The notes: generated by a model from the letters alone, not told the origin. 64,000 nucleotides of DNA from Molossus alvarezi (GCA_037176705.1 CM073896.1:19728708-19792707), one strand, 5' to 3'; shown: positions 33,441 to 44,120, counted from the first letter of the stretch. Program-made: numbers and translations.

Positions 33441-35239
33441 AAATGGGTGGTGGATCTTGTGAAATGCTTTTTGAGCGTATATTGATATAATCATGTGATT
33501 TTTTTTCTTCATTTTGTTTATGAGATGTATCACATTTATTGATTTGTGAATATTGTACCAACCTTGCATCCCTGGGATGAATCCCACTTGGACATGGTGA
33601 ATAATTTTTTTGATGTATTGCTGGATCCGATTTGCTAGTATTTTGTTCAGGATTTTGGCATCTATGTTCATCAGGGATATTGGCCTGTAGTTTTCTTTCT
33701 TTGTAGTGTCTTTTTCTGGTTTGGAATTAGAATTATGTTGGCCTTATGATAAAACAAGTTTGGAAGTCTTCCTTCTTCTGGAATTTTTTGAAATATTTTG
33801 AGGAGAATGGGTGTTAGTTCTCTTTGAATGTTTAGTAAAACTCCCCCGGGAAGCCATCCGGGCCTGGGCTTTTGTTTGCTGAAAGACTCTCGATTACCTC
33901 CTCAATTTCCTTAGTTGTTATTGGTTTGTTCAAGTTTTCTGTCTCTTCCTGGTCCAGTTTGGGGACACTATGTGTTGCTAGAAATTTGTCCATTTCACTT
34001 AGATTGTCAAATTCGTTGTCATATAATTGTTCACAGTATTTGTTAATGATCCTTTGTATTTCTGTGGTGTCGGTTGTTAGTTCTCTTTCATTTCTGATTT
34101 TGTATATTTGGGTTCTCTCTCTTTGTTTCTTGGTGAGTCTAGATAAGGGTCTATCAATCTTTTGGGTTTATCTTTTTGAGAAACCAGCTCTTTGTTTCCT
34201 TGATCCTTTGAATTGCTTTTTTGGTGTCTGTGTCATTTATTTCTGCTCTGATTTTTACTATTTCCATCCTTATACTTGCTCTGGGGTTTTCTTTTTGTTT
34301 GCTTTCTAGTTCTTTAAGTTGTGAGGTTAGGTAATCTATTAAAAATTTTTCTTGTTTCTTGAGGTTGGCCCATAGTGCTATGAACTTCCCTCTCAGAACT
34401 GCTTTCACTTCATCCCATAGATTTTGTGTTGTGTGTTCATTGATTTCCAGAAAGTTTTTAATTTCTTTCTTGATCTCCTCGGTAACCCATTCATTGTTTA
34501 ATAACATGCTATTTAGCCTCCATGTGTTCAAATGTCTTTGCATGTTCTTGTTGCAATTGATTTCTAGTTTCATGCCATTGTGATCTGAGAAGATGCTTAA
34601 TATGATTTCAATCTTCTTGAAGTTGTAGACTTATTTTATGTCCTAACATGTGGTCTGTCTTCGAGAATGTCCCATGTGCACTTGAGAAGAATGTGAATTC
34701 TGTAGTTTTGGGGTGTAATTCTCTGTAGATATCTATTAAATCCATTTAGTCTAGTGCTTCATTTAGAGTCTCTGTTTCCTTGCTAATTTTTTGTGTAGAG
34801 GATCTATCCAGTGATGTCAGCGGGGTGTTGAAGTCCCCTGCTATGATTGTATTACTGTCGATTTCTCCTTTGAAGTCCTCCAGAAGATTTTAATATATGT
34901 TGGTGCTCCTATATTGGGTGCATATATGTTTACCAAGGTTATATCCTCATGTTGCATAGATCCTTTCAATATTATGTAGAGACCTTCTTTGTCTCTAATT
35001 ATGGACTTCATTTTAAAATATATTCTATCACATGTGAATATTGCTACCTCGGCTTTCCTTTCCTTTCCATTTGCTTGGAAGATTTTTTTCATTCCTTGAC
35101 TTTCAACCCATGTGAGTCTTTTGTTGTGAGGTGGGTCTCTTGTAAACAATATCTATATGGGTCATGCTTTCTTATCCTATCAGCTACTCTGTGTCTTTTT
35201 ATTGGAGCATTCAGTCCATTTACATTTAAGATTTTTATT

Positions 35240-35345
35240 CTTTTTATTTCTATTTTTTTTGGTATGTGCCCCAAACGGGAACTGAAACTGGGACTCTCTG
35301 TTCTGCAGACCAATGCTCCAACTGCTGAGCCAAACCAGCCATGGC
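35240..35345 (-). mobile_element. Head-only mini VES SINE (minus) in L1 copy 2
   Basis: On the minus strand the body (35345-35261, about 85 bp) reads from 'ggctggtttggctcagcag' through the B-box region to 'ggggcacataccaaaaaaaa', then a T/A-rich tail. It ends at the same nucleotide as the copy at 25725. 'aagatttttatt' (35228-35239) and 'aaaggttattatt' (35346-35358) are an imperfect TSD. It lies within the first codons of ORF2, absent from L1 copy 1 at 12120-12130. Confidence 0.85.
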
Positions 35346-35424
35346 AAAGGTTATTATTGATATATGTACTTATTTATTGCCATTTTTGTTTAGTATGGTT
35401 ACATTTTTCTTTCTATTTCTTCTA

Positions 35425-36344
35425 CTAATTACAACAGTCATTTTAACATTTCATGTAGTGCTGGTTTGGTGCTGATGTATTACCTTAGCCTTTTTTTGTC
35501 TGGGAAGTTCTTTATTTGAACTTGTATTTTCAATGAAAGCTTTGCTGGATAGAGTAGTCTTGGATTCAGATCCTTGTTTTTTATGACTTTGATTACTTCT
35601 TGCCATTCCTTTCTGGCTTATAGTGTTTCTGTTGAGAAGTCAGCTGAGAACCTTATCGGGGTTCCTTTGTAGGTAACCTGTTGCTTATCTTTTGCTGCCT
35701 TTAGGATTCCCTCTTTGTCTTTAATTTTGGCATTTTAATTACTATGTGTTTTGGTGTGGGCCTGTTTGGGTTCTTCTTACTTGGGGCTCTCTGTGCTTCC
35801 TGAACTTGAATGCCTTCTGCCTTCACCAAATTAGGAAAGTTTTTGTCAATATTTTTTCAAATATAGTCTCTAACTATTGCTCATTTTCTTATTCTTTGGG
35901 GACTACTACGATGCGAATATTATTACGTTTCCAGTTGTCCCACAGTTCTCTTAAACTCTCTTTCTGTTTTTTAATTGTTCTTTTTTTTTTTTTTTTTTTT
36001 TTTTGGTTTTCTGATTCGTTGATTTTTTTCTACCCTTGCTTCTAATTTACTGAATCTGTTCTCGGCTTCCTCTACTTGCTGTTTAGTCCTTCCAATGTGT
36101 TCTTTATTTCTGCTATATCATTCTTCATTGCTTCTTGGTGGTTTTCCATTTCCAATTGGTTGATTTTCAATGTTTCTATATCTTTACTCATTGTGTTGAT
36201 GTCCTTACTCATGCTGCTGAGCTTCCTCAAGATCATGGCTCTGTATTCTACCTCTGATAACTTGCTTAACTGCATTTCATTTATCTCATCTGTGGTAGAG
36301 GTTTCTTGTTCTTTCATTTGGGATTTGTTTCTTTGTTTCACCAT
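35425..36344 (-). pseudogene. L1 ORF1 (RNA-binding coiled-coil protein), disrupted
   Basis: ATG at 36344 begins MVKQRNKSQMKEQETST and reads 90 codons of N-terminal and coiled-coil sequence (SSMSKDINTMSKDIETLKIN). The frame is then lost. The family stop corresponds to about 35425. A sense-strand A-tract of about 26 nt (plus-strand T-run near 35979-36004) sits at the same place as the 17-nt tract in copy 1. Confidence 0.85.
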
Positions 36345-37130
36345 TTTGGCTATCTCAGTGGGTTTTGGAGCCTGCCAAATTTTCTCTGTGGGTGTTGGTA
36401 TTCTGCTGTTTGTGGTTCCCTCTACTGGGTTTGGGTAAGCGAGGGAGGACCCACATTAAACACCCCTGTTAAGTCTTACTTCCCTGGGTTGATTTGTAAG
36501 CCCAGCTTCAGTTACCCTCTAGCTTTTTGCCTGGAAGCTATTAGTCATGGTTACCTGAAGAGCCTTTGGTTCTCAGTTGAATGAAAACTTTCGCAGGTGT
36601 TCAGTAAAAGGATTTCTTGAGGGTGGGGCAAATGCTGGTTGTTAATGAGCCTCAATTTGCATTTCATTGGCCCACCTGTGTGGGGTTGAATCCCTGTGGG
36701 AGGCACTGCCGCTTCTCCCCAGAGCCTTGGGAAGGAGTAAGATGGCAACTGTCCTGTGTGGCCACAACTTAGCAAAAGCTCTGAGTGCCCTCCAAATCCC
36801 AAGTGTCCCCACACAGTTCTAGTCCTGTTTGCCCTCCCTCTGCCAGAGCCCAAGGTGAGTGACTATGGCTATTTTAGTACTCTGTCCTGGCCCTCTGCAC
36901 TTTGGAGTAGGGTTGGGATTTTAACCCTGAGGGGGCTTCTCGCAGGTAAGTCCGCTGCTGTCAGTGGGCTCCCAGCCCCCCTCTCGCGCCTGCATAATCC
37001 TACCAGGATTGATTCAGTGTCCCTGGTTATATGGTATTTGCAAGCTGCTTTTCTGTTGCTTTTTCCTGAGGATTGGTCTTTATTTCAGTTGTAATTCCAG
37101 TTTGGTCCTGGGAGATGGTTTGTGAGGCTT
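36345..37130 (-). promoter_or_regulatory. L1 5' UTR (internal promoter region), copy 2
   Basis: GC-richer than the surroundings and colinear with 13071-13864. Includes the matched landmarks 'ggttatatggt' and 'gtaattccagtttggtcctg'. It contains the antisense open frame 36756-37094. Confidence 0.72.
36756..37094 (+). other. Antisense open frame within the L1 5' UTR, copy 2
   Basis: Open antisense frame of about 112 codons without an ATG start. Its last roughly 65 codons are in the same frame as the antisense frame of copy 1 and share LWSR, GLPAPLS, NPTR, SLVIW and QAAFLLLFPE. Upstream of that the two copies are out of frame with each other. Confidence 0.35.
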
Positions 37131-37155
37131 GCATTCACTTTGCCCCTAATTTTTC

Positions 37156-37720
37156 TGAGAATTTTTTCAATTTCATCTAATTTTAAAAGATGATTGACAT
37201 ACATTTTATTAATTATTTTTACTTATTAACCTTTTAGTATCTTTAAATATTACAGCAATGTCACTCTCTTATTGTTGATATTGATAGTTTCTGTGTTTTT
37301 CCTTTTAATTCCCGATCAGTCTAGCTAGCTGCTGTTTTTTCTTTTTTTTTTTTCAGTTTCACTAATTCAAAATTGTTAGCATTCTGTTTTAATAATTTTT
37401 CTCTATTGTATTCCTATTTTTTTTCTTTATTGATTTTAGAGAGAAAGGAAGGAGAGGGAAGAGACATAGAAACATCGATGAGAGAGGACATTAATTAGCT
37501 GCCTCCTGCATGCCCCCCACTGGAGGTTTGGCCCACAACCTGGGCGTGTACCCTGACCAATAATCGAACCGACAACCTCTTGCTGCCTGGGTAAATACTC
37601 AACTACTGAGACACAGTGGCCAGACTATTGTATTTTCATTTTTTATGTTATTGATTCTTGATACTACTTTTTTTAGTGCAGATCTGCAGTTCATGATTCA
37701 TTTTTACAACTCTAAAACAT
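37156..37720 (-). mobile_element. Old L1, right part (host of L1 copy 2)
   Basis: Continues the old L1 of 30040-30948: 'ttttttcaatttcatctaat', then 'gttgatattgatagtttctg' and 'cgatcagtctagctagctgc', all in ORF2-complement order. Interrupted by a VES at 37413-37624. Confidence 0.7.
37413..37624 (-). mobile_element. VES SINE (minus) with 10-bp TSD
   Basis: 'tttctttattgattttagag' to the head complement 'ctgagacacagtggccaga'. 'ctattgtatt' is duplicated at 37403-37412 and 37625-37634. Confidence 0.93.
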
Positions 37721-38174
37721 CTGGGAAAGTCTTTTTTTATTATGGTGAGAACACTTAACATAAGATCGACCCTCATAACAAAATTTTAAGTGCACAATAC
37801 AGTATTTTTTTATAGGAACAATGTTTTACAGCAATCCTGTAACTTATTTGTCTTGTATAATTGAAACTCTTACTTGTTGAGCAGCTCTCCCATTCCCCCC
37901 GCCCTGCTGCCCCTGGAAACCACCGTTCTTTTCTTTGTTTCTGTGACTGTTTTCCATTTCCCATGTAAGTGGAATCATGCAGATTTTGTCCCTCTGTGGC
38001 TGGTTTATTTCACTCATAGTGTCCTCAAGGTTCACCCATATTGTAACATATGGCAGAATTTCCTTCTTTTTAAGGTTGAATAATATTCCACTATATGTTT
38101 ATATCACATTATCTTTATCTATTCATCCATCAATAGATATTTATTTTGTTTTCACATACTGTCTATTGTGAATA

Positions 38175-38349
38175 CAGGTATACCTTGAAGATGTTGCAGA
38201 TTCGGCTCCAGACCAGGGTCATAAAGGAAATGTCACAATAAAGCCATTCATAATCCTTTTGCTGGTGGAAGGTCTTGCCTTCTGCTTGTAAAAAATGAAA
38301 CATCTGTGAAGTACAGTAAAGCAAAGCACAGTCAAAGGGGGCATGCCTG
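38175..38349. mobile_element. Tigger1-like MITE with TA target duplication
   Basis: Begins 'caggtataccttgaagatg' and ends 'gggggcatgcctg'. These are inverted termini of the Tigger family and are flanked by TA at 38173-38174 and 38350-38351. Internal words 'gattcggctccagacca', 'cacaataaagccattcataa' and 'ctgctggtggaaggtcttgcc'-like sequence agree. At 175 bp it is an internally deleted, non-coding derivative. Confidence 0.88.
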
Positions 38350-38764
38350 TAATGCTGCATTGAACCAGTGAGGGCAAACACCTCTATAATATTCTGGCTT
38401 CCGTTCTTTTGGATCTGAACCCAGAAGTTGTGTTGCTGGAGCATATGTTCTATTTTTAATTTTTGAGGAATCTTTATACTCTTTTTTGTAGCCCCTGTAT
38501 GATTTTAGATTTCCACCAACATTGTGCAAGGGTGCTAATTTTTCTACGTTCTCATCAACTCTTGTTTTTTGATAATGACCATCTTAACAGGTGTGAGGTG
38601 ATAGCTCATTGTGATCAGTAATGTTCAACATTTTCTTATATACCTGTTGGCCATTTGTATGTTTTCTTTGGAGAGATGTCCACTTAGGTTTTTTGTCCAT
38701 TTTGTAAATTCAGTAATTTTAATTTCTTTTCTTTTTTTTTTTGCATTTGAGTTGGAGGAATATA

Positions 38765-38887
38765 CCAGTGAGGAAAAAGTAGGTTTACAATTGTTGTATA
38801 AAAAATAATCCAATAATGTATCAATAATAATAGAAAAATACTGTGTTTTGTGTGATCACAGCTATAAACCTACTTTGCCCCACACTG
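38765..38887. mobile_element. Mariner-type MITE with TA target duplication
   Basis: 123-bp element with inverted ends: 'gaaaaagtaggtttacaatt' on the left and, on the opposite strand from the right end, 'caaagtaggtttatagctgt'. TA is present at 38763-38764 and 38888-38889. The core is A/T-rich. L1 sequence reads continuously across it once removed. Confidence 0.82.
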
Positions 38888-39561
38888 TATTTGTATATTT
38901 TGAAAATTGACCCCTTATTAGATATATTGTTTTCAAATATTTTCTTCCATTTTATAGGATGTCTTTTCCCTCTATCGACTCTTCCCTTTACTGTGCACAA
39001 GTTTTTTAGTTTAGTAAAAGGTACCACTTACCTATTTTTGCTTTTGTTGCCCATGCCTTTGGGGTTATAGCCACAATCACTGCCTAGACCAATGCCATGA
39101 AGATTTTCCTCTATCTTTTCAACTAAAGGTTTTATAGTTTCAAGTCTAATGTTTAACTTTTTAATCCATTTTTATTTTATTGTTTTGCATATGGTGTACA
39201 ATGTAGGTCCAATTTAATTCTTTTGCATTTGTATATCTAGTTCTCTAACACCATTTGTTATAAAGAATACTCTTTTGCCATTGTGTATTCTTAGCACCTT
39301 TGTGGAAAATTAGTTGACCCTGTATGCATGGGTTTATTTCTGGAATCTTGACTCTGTTCTATAGATCTACACAGCTGTTTTAGTGCGAGAGCCATACTGT
39401 TCTACTTACTGTAAATCAACTCTCATTCTTATCTCTGTTTCACTGTCTATAATGTGGCTTTTCTCTCTAACTATGTTTAAGATTTTCTCCTTATTACAGG
39501 TTTTAAAAAAAATTTTATGATGTGCCTTAATGTAGTTTTATTATATTTCTTCTGCTTTTTT

Positions 39562-39772
39562 TAAAAAATGTGTTTTTATTGATTTTTTTTAGAGAGAGAG
39601 GAAGGGAAAGACAGAAACGTTGATATGAGAAAGAAACATCGATCAGCTGCCTTCTGCACGCCCTCTTCTGGGGATCAAGCCCGCAACCCAGGCATGTGTG
39701 CTGACTGGAAATCAAACTGGGACCTCTCAGTCCATGGGATGACGCTCAATCCACTGAGCCACCATGCCGGGC
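39562..39772 (-). mobile_element. VES SINE (minus)
   Basis: 'gtgtttttattgattttttt' to the head complement 'actgagccaccatgccgggc'. The middle 'ctctggggatcaagcc'-like block is present. TSD not clear. Confidence 0.9.
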
Positions 39773-40170
39773 ATTTTTTGTAACTTCTTATATCTTTAGG
39801 TTTCTAGTTTCTATGAAATTTGAAAAAATGTGACTATTATTTATTTATTTATTTAAATTTCTCCTTCGTTCTTCTTGCCTGCAGGGGCTACAATTATACA
39901 CATATTAGAGTGCTTGAAACTTTTCCATAATGCAACTATTAATTTTTTTAGTGTTTCCTTGTTTTTTATTTTAGAAGCCTTTAATTGTTATAATTTAATT
40001 TAACTAACCCTTTATTCTACAGTGTGTAATATGCCATTGAATCTATGCAGTGTATTTTTATCTCAGATATTATTATTATTCATCTCTTAAATTTTTATTT
40101 GTGTCTTTGTTATATCTTCTATGTCTCTGACAGCATCAGATTTTTCTCCACCTTTGAATATATGTGATAT

Positions 40171-40363
40171 TGCCTGGCCAGTGTGGCTTAGTGGTTGAGC
40201 ATCAACCCATGTACCAAGAGGTCGCTGGTTCGATTTCCCCAGTGGGGGCTTGCAGGAGGAGGCCAGTCAATGTTGTCACTCATTGATGTTTTGTCTGTCT
40301 CGTCTTCCTTCCTCTCTTTCTAAAATCGATAAAGAAAAAAAAAATACTAACCTTAAAAAAAAT
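40171..40363 (+). mobile_element. VES SINE (plus), with TSD
   Basis: Head 'tgcctggccagtgtggctta', 'ggtcgctggttcgatttccc' and tail 'ctaaaatcgataaagaaaa'. Part of the middle is deleted. Flanked by 'ttgaatatatgtgat' (about 40154-40168) and 'ttgaatatatgtaat' (about 40365-40379). Confidence 0.92.
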
Positions 40364-41047
40364 CTTGAATATATGTAATATAGTTATCACAATTCTTCTG
40401 TGTCAGTTTTGTAACAGTTTCTAATTTATCTATCTCTTTATTATTTGTATTTTCCTGCTTCTTTGCATGCTTCTTAATTTTTTGTTAAAACTCAGAATGA
40501 AAGGTGACTCTGACAGCTTCATTTTCTCTCCATCTACTGTGCCTCCCTCAGGGAGATAGAGATGTGTGTTTACTTGTTTAGAAGATGGACAAGCAGGTTG
40601 CACTGAAATAACAGTAGCAGGTGCACTTCCCTTAATGGCCATCCCTTCTTAAACCCTACATACAGCTGACCTATTTAAAATCCTCATTTTATGCTTATTG
40701 TTTTCTGAGGTCCCGGGCTCTTAAGTTATGACTAATAAGAGCATCTGGTCTCTCTGGACCAGAAAATCTGTTTAATCCCAAATTAATTGTACCACATTCT
40801 TTTTTTATCACCATGGACATACTGAAAATAAAGGCGAAAGCATTACATTATATTGAGTGCCTGTGTTCTTTTTTTGTTCACACACCACAACTAACTCAGC
40901 TACTTCTGACAGCAAATCCTTCTTTTTATAACTTGATGTTTTCTCCCCTTCAAATTGTAAATGTAAAAATCTTGTTTTGGTCTTTATCATGTAGTTTTGT
41001 GAAAACTAAATATTAATGTCTTCTTTGTTAGTGAAGAAAATATATCT

Positions 41048-41266
41048 AGCCCAGCTGGTGTGGTTCAGTGGTTTAGCATCAACCTGTGAACTGAGAGGTC
41101 ACTGGTTCGATTCCTGGTCAGGGCACATGCCCAGGTTGTGGGCTCAATCCCCAGTATGGAGAGTGTAGGAGGTAGCCGATCAATGTTTTCTTTCATTGAT
41201 GTTTCTATCTATTTCTCCCTCTCCTTTCCCTTCTCTCTAAAAACCAATTAAAACATTAAAAAGAAG
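41048..41266 (+). mobile_element. VES SINE (plus), with TSD
   Basis: 'agcccagctggtgtggttca', 'aggtcactggttcgattcct' and 'gttgtgggctcaatccccag', tail 'aaaccaattaaaacatt'. Flanks 'gaaaatatatct' (41035-41046) and 'gaaagtatatct' (41267-41278) form a TSD with one mismatch. Confidence 0.92.
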
Positions 41267-41505
41267 GAAAGTATATCTCAAATTTGATTTAATTTTTTAA
41301 AAAAAAATTCCAGTAATCTAAATACTTACATCTTTTTTACCTTGACCCTCATCCCAAATTATTCATTCTGTTTATTCACAGGGGGAAAAAAATGACTCTC
41401 AAGATTTCCTTCTAGAACTTCAAATGGTATTATTTATTTGATAGGCCAAACAGGGCCTCCCTATATAAACCCACTTCCCTTCATAAATAAATGGTTTTTT
41501 TAAAG

Positions 41506-41860
41506 TTGTAATTCAGGCTGCTATATCAGAATATTGTAGACTGGGTGGTTTAGACAACCAACATCATATCTCCCAGTCGTGAGGCTGGGACGTCCAAGAT
41601 CAAGTGCTGGCATGCTCAGGGTCTAGTGCAGGCCCTCCTTTGGTCTGCACATGGCCCTCTTCTTGCTGTATCCTTACCTGGCAGAGATCAAAATTATCTC
41701 TCTCTTGTCTCTTCTATAAAGCCACAAATCCGTTCATTAGGGCTCTACATCCATGACTTAATCACCACCCCAAAGCCCCACCTCCGTCTGCCATCAAAGT
41801 GGGCTTAGGGCTTCACCGTATGTATTGGAAGGCATACACGTTCAGTCCACAGGATGAGAC
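41506..41860 (-). repeat. MLT1 LTR (MaLR), minus
   Basis: 'tagactgggtggtttagaca', 'gaggctgggacgtccaagat', 'cttcttgctgtatccttacc', 'catgacttaatcaccacccc' and 'cacgttcagtccacag' are the complement of an MLT1 LTR in the right order and at near full length. Confidence 0.85.
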
Positions 41861-42282
41861 ATTTGTTTTCATGTAGAGAAAACCACTCACTCCACAAGCT
41901 TCCTCTTGTCACAGTGAACTTGTTTTGCTGAGCTGGAAGCCTTAACAGAGCCAGGTGACCATCGTGTGACTGACCATTCACACTGCTGAGTGGCTGAGTA
42001 ATTCTGTGACTATTTGTAGTGGGCTTTGACCCTCAGTCATTTTATACTAGATGGAATTTCAAACATGGAGAAGAAATTTTCTTAGAAATTTTCTGTCCTT
42101 TCTGTTTTAGAAAAGACAGTTTTAGAAATGTAGAACTATGGGTTGATTAATTTAACAAGCTTGCTAAGCTCCGTTGTTAATTCACATTTGGTAAAATATG
42201 AATGACAGTAGCCATAAGAGTCAGAATTTGTTTTTCTGAGGAATATGCATTATGATTTTCATAAAAATATCAAACAATTAAA
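41861..42282. other. Unassigned stretch
   Basis: No gene or repeat recognised. Confidence 0.4.
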
Positions 42283-42440
42283 GTTCAGGTACCTGGACTC
42301 TAGTCCCAGTACTCAGTCTAGCTACCAGTGTGATTGTAGGCAATTACTCCCCCACCCTGGGACTCGGTCCCCTCTTTGGTAAAACATAGGAATTACACTA
42401 CATTATCTATACAGCCCTTCTACAATCTCAATTCCAGATC
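42283..42440 (+). repeat. MIR SINE remnant (plus)
   Basis: 'acctggactctagtcccagt' then 'cagtgtgattgtaggcaatt' and 'tttggtaaaacataggaatt' follow MIR order. Confidence 0.7.
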
Positions 42441-43214
42441 TGTAGTTTACTTATTAGATTAAAGAGAAGGAAAAGGAAATTATGTGAGTTGTAGATCAGT
42501 TATGAGATAAGTGAGCCGTGGACGTCTATTTGAATCCACCACGTGAGCTGCAACCTAGTCACAGTGTGGTCTTGGTGAGCCATTCCTTCAATTTCCCTTT
42601 GAAAATGGAGGGTACATGATGAATGTGTTAAGAACTTTTCTGTATTTGTTTTTTTTTTTAGGGTTGATTCTGGTTGCCTCAATTGCCTTATGAAGCAGTG
42701 GATTTATTTATTTATACTGATATAAAGCCATTTTTCAAAATTTTTTAAATTCACAGATTTTAAAGCCTTAATTTATGACCAACTGGTGGGAATTTGATAG
42801 ACATCTTTAACAATACATAATAAATTTTAAATTAAAAGGTATAATGGAAATATAATGAAGTAATTACTTGGTAATTACAGGTGTATAATTCATAACTTAC
42901 CATCCTCATTTTGAGATGACTGCTTTATTATATATTTACATATATATTTATTTATTATATAAGGCAACTAGCAGGGAACAATTCATAATATGTTGCAAGA
43001 AAACACCAATGAGGGGTGAAGAAGAAAGGAAAAAAATACCAAGGGAAATGTAGAAAGTAAGGCAAATAAATAAATAGCCCAGACTCTAAATAAGGTAAAT
43101 AAGTTTTGTCACATCCATGGGTTAAAATGAGTCCCTGGCAAACCTCAGCAACCCTAGTGTTCATCAGCTGCAAATAATCCTTGTTCAGGAGAAGCACGCT
43201 AAGTTCCAGTTCTT
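42441..43214. other. Unassigned stretch
   Basis: AT-rich. A-T microsatellite-like sequence lies near 42930-42960. No gene model. Confidence 0.4.
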
Positions 43215-43430
43215 AGGCAAAGTGGAAGGGCAGAGCAGGGAAACCTGAGTACTCGGGTTCAAATCTCACGGTTGCCCGCATGCGAGCTGCGCGACCTCAG
43301 AACGTTACTTTACTGCAGCGTGTCTCCCAGCTTTGTGCAGTAAATGAGGAAGAAAATAGTATTCACCTCCGAGGGTTCTTTGGAGGATTAAATGAAATAA
43401 AGCACACAAAGCAGTTAGCATGGTCTCTGA
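43215..43430 (+). repeat. MIR SINE remnant (plus)
   Basis: 'ctcgggttcaaatctcacgg', 'gcgagctgcgcgacctcag', 'ttctttggaggattaaatg' and 'aagcagttagcatgg' follow MIR from its tRNA-related part to the 3' end. Confidence 0.8.
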
Positions 43431-43439
43431 GACTTAAAG

Positions 43440-43777
43440 GACTGGATGTAGGCACGGTTTCGCTATTTTTCACATTTTTTTAAAAAAGAAGTTATACATT
43501 AATCTAATAATCCCTACATAAAAACACTGGGCAAAGTTAAGAATACACCAAGATTCATACTGTTGTCAAAGAAAGCTGTTAAGCACCTTGTTCACACTGG
43601 GCTAAGGGATGCCGTTCACACTAACCATGAGAGCCATTCAGCTGCAGCCTTTGGAAGAAATGAAATTCACCTTCTTCTGTCTCCATAATAAATCCATGCG
43701 AATCACACCGCTGTAATAAAAAATAAAGTAACCAAACAATGACCTAGATCTACAAATCTTGATGTACACACTTCTTT
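43440..43777. other. Unassigned stretch
   Basis: No gene or repeat recognised. Confidence 0.4.
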
Positions 43778-44120
43778 AGAAAGCTTTTTTTTTTTTTTTT
43801 TTCAATTACGGTTTATAGTCAATATTCTTCTGTATTGGTTTCAAGGGTACAGCATAGTGGTTAGACTATCATATACTTTACAATGTGTTCTGCTATTTCC
43901 ACCTGGCACCATACACAGTTACTGCAATATTACTGATGATGTTTTCTATTCTGTTCTTGACATCCCCATGACTATTTTGTAACTATCAATCTGTACTTCT
44001 TAACCTCTTCATCTTTCTCACCCAGCCCCCCAGCCCTTTCCCTCAGTCTGTTCTCTGTGTCGATGATGAGTTTGCCTTGACAGCATGGATGGACCTACAG
44101 GGTATTAAGAATATATTTCT
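43778..44120 (-). mobile_element. Old L1 3' end (L1MA-like, minus)
   Basis: Starts with a T-run (tail) and 'caattacggtttatagtcaa', then 'agggtacagcatagtggtta', 'acctggcaccatacacagtt', 'tgactattttgtaactatca' and 'cacccagccccccagccctt'. 3' UTR only; 5'-truncated. Confidence 0.85.

Larger units (their letters stand above)
31208..35383 (-). pseudogene. L1 ORF2 (endonuclease/reverse transcriptase), disrupted
   Basis: Start ATG at 35383. Endonuclease pieces (LNVNGLNAPIKRHRV) follow within 35313-35089. Reverse transcriptase residues include an [20 protein letters not shown] block (33671-33393) and [20 protein letters not shown] leading to the catalytic box (33026-32658). That box reads FTDDMILY, so the family alanine is threonine while both aspartates remain. 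The C-terminal 218 codons (31864-31208) are intact and include the [12 protein letters not shown] region. Stops, frameshifts and two SINE insertions make it non-functional. Confidence 0.92.
30949..37155 (-). mobile_element. Full-length L1 retrotransposon, copy 2 (minus)
   Basis: Same family and layout as copy 1: 3' UTR (30971-31207), ORF2 (31208-35383), ORF1 (35425-36344), 5' UTR (36345 to about 37130). It carries a VES at 33191-33440 and a head-only mini VES at 35240-35345. Both outer flanks are one old L1 that reads continuously across the insertion. 'tgagaattttt' occurs at 30938-30948 and 37156-37166 and is the likely 11-bp TSD, leaving a decayed A-rich tail at 30949-30970. About 25 bp at the 5' edge (37131-37155) are not matched in copy 1. 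Both ORFs are disrupted. Confidence 0.88.
37740..39420 (-). mobile_element. Old L1 3' half (minus) with two nested MITEs
   Basis: 3' UTR complement at 37740-38165 ('aacataagatcgaccctcat', 'ccctggaaaccaccgttct', 'taagtggaatcatgcagatt'), then ORF2 C-terminal complement from 38350 ('tgaacccagaagttgtgttg', 'acaggtgtgaggtgatagct') to about 39418 ('gatctacacagctgtttta'). It is split by a Tigger-type MITE (38175-38349) and a mariner-type MITE (38765-38887), both at TA targets. Confidence 0.85.
39440..40520 (-). mobile_element. Old L1 5'-region-like sequence (minus)
   Basis: 'tatgatgtgccttaatgtag', 'aactaaccctttattctaca', 'atttgtattttcctgcttct' and 'gcatgcttcttaattttttg' match old L1 5'-region words in minus order. 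Interrupted by VES at 39562-39772 and 40171-40363. Moderate confidence because of divergence. Confidence 0.55.
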
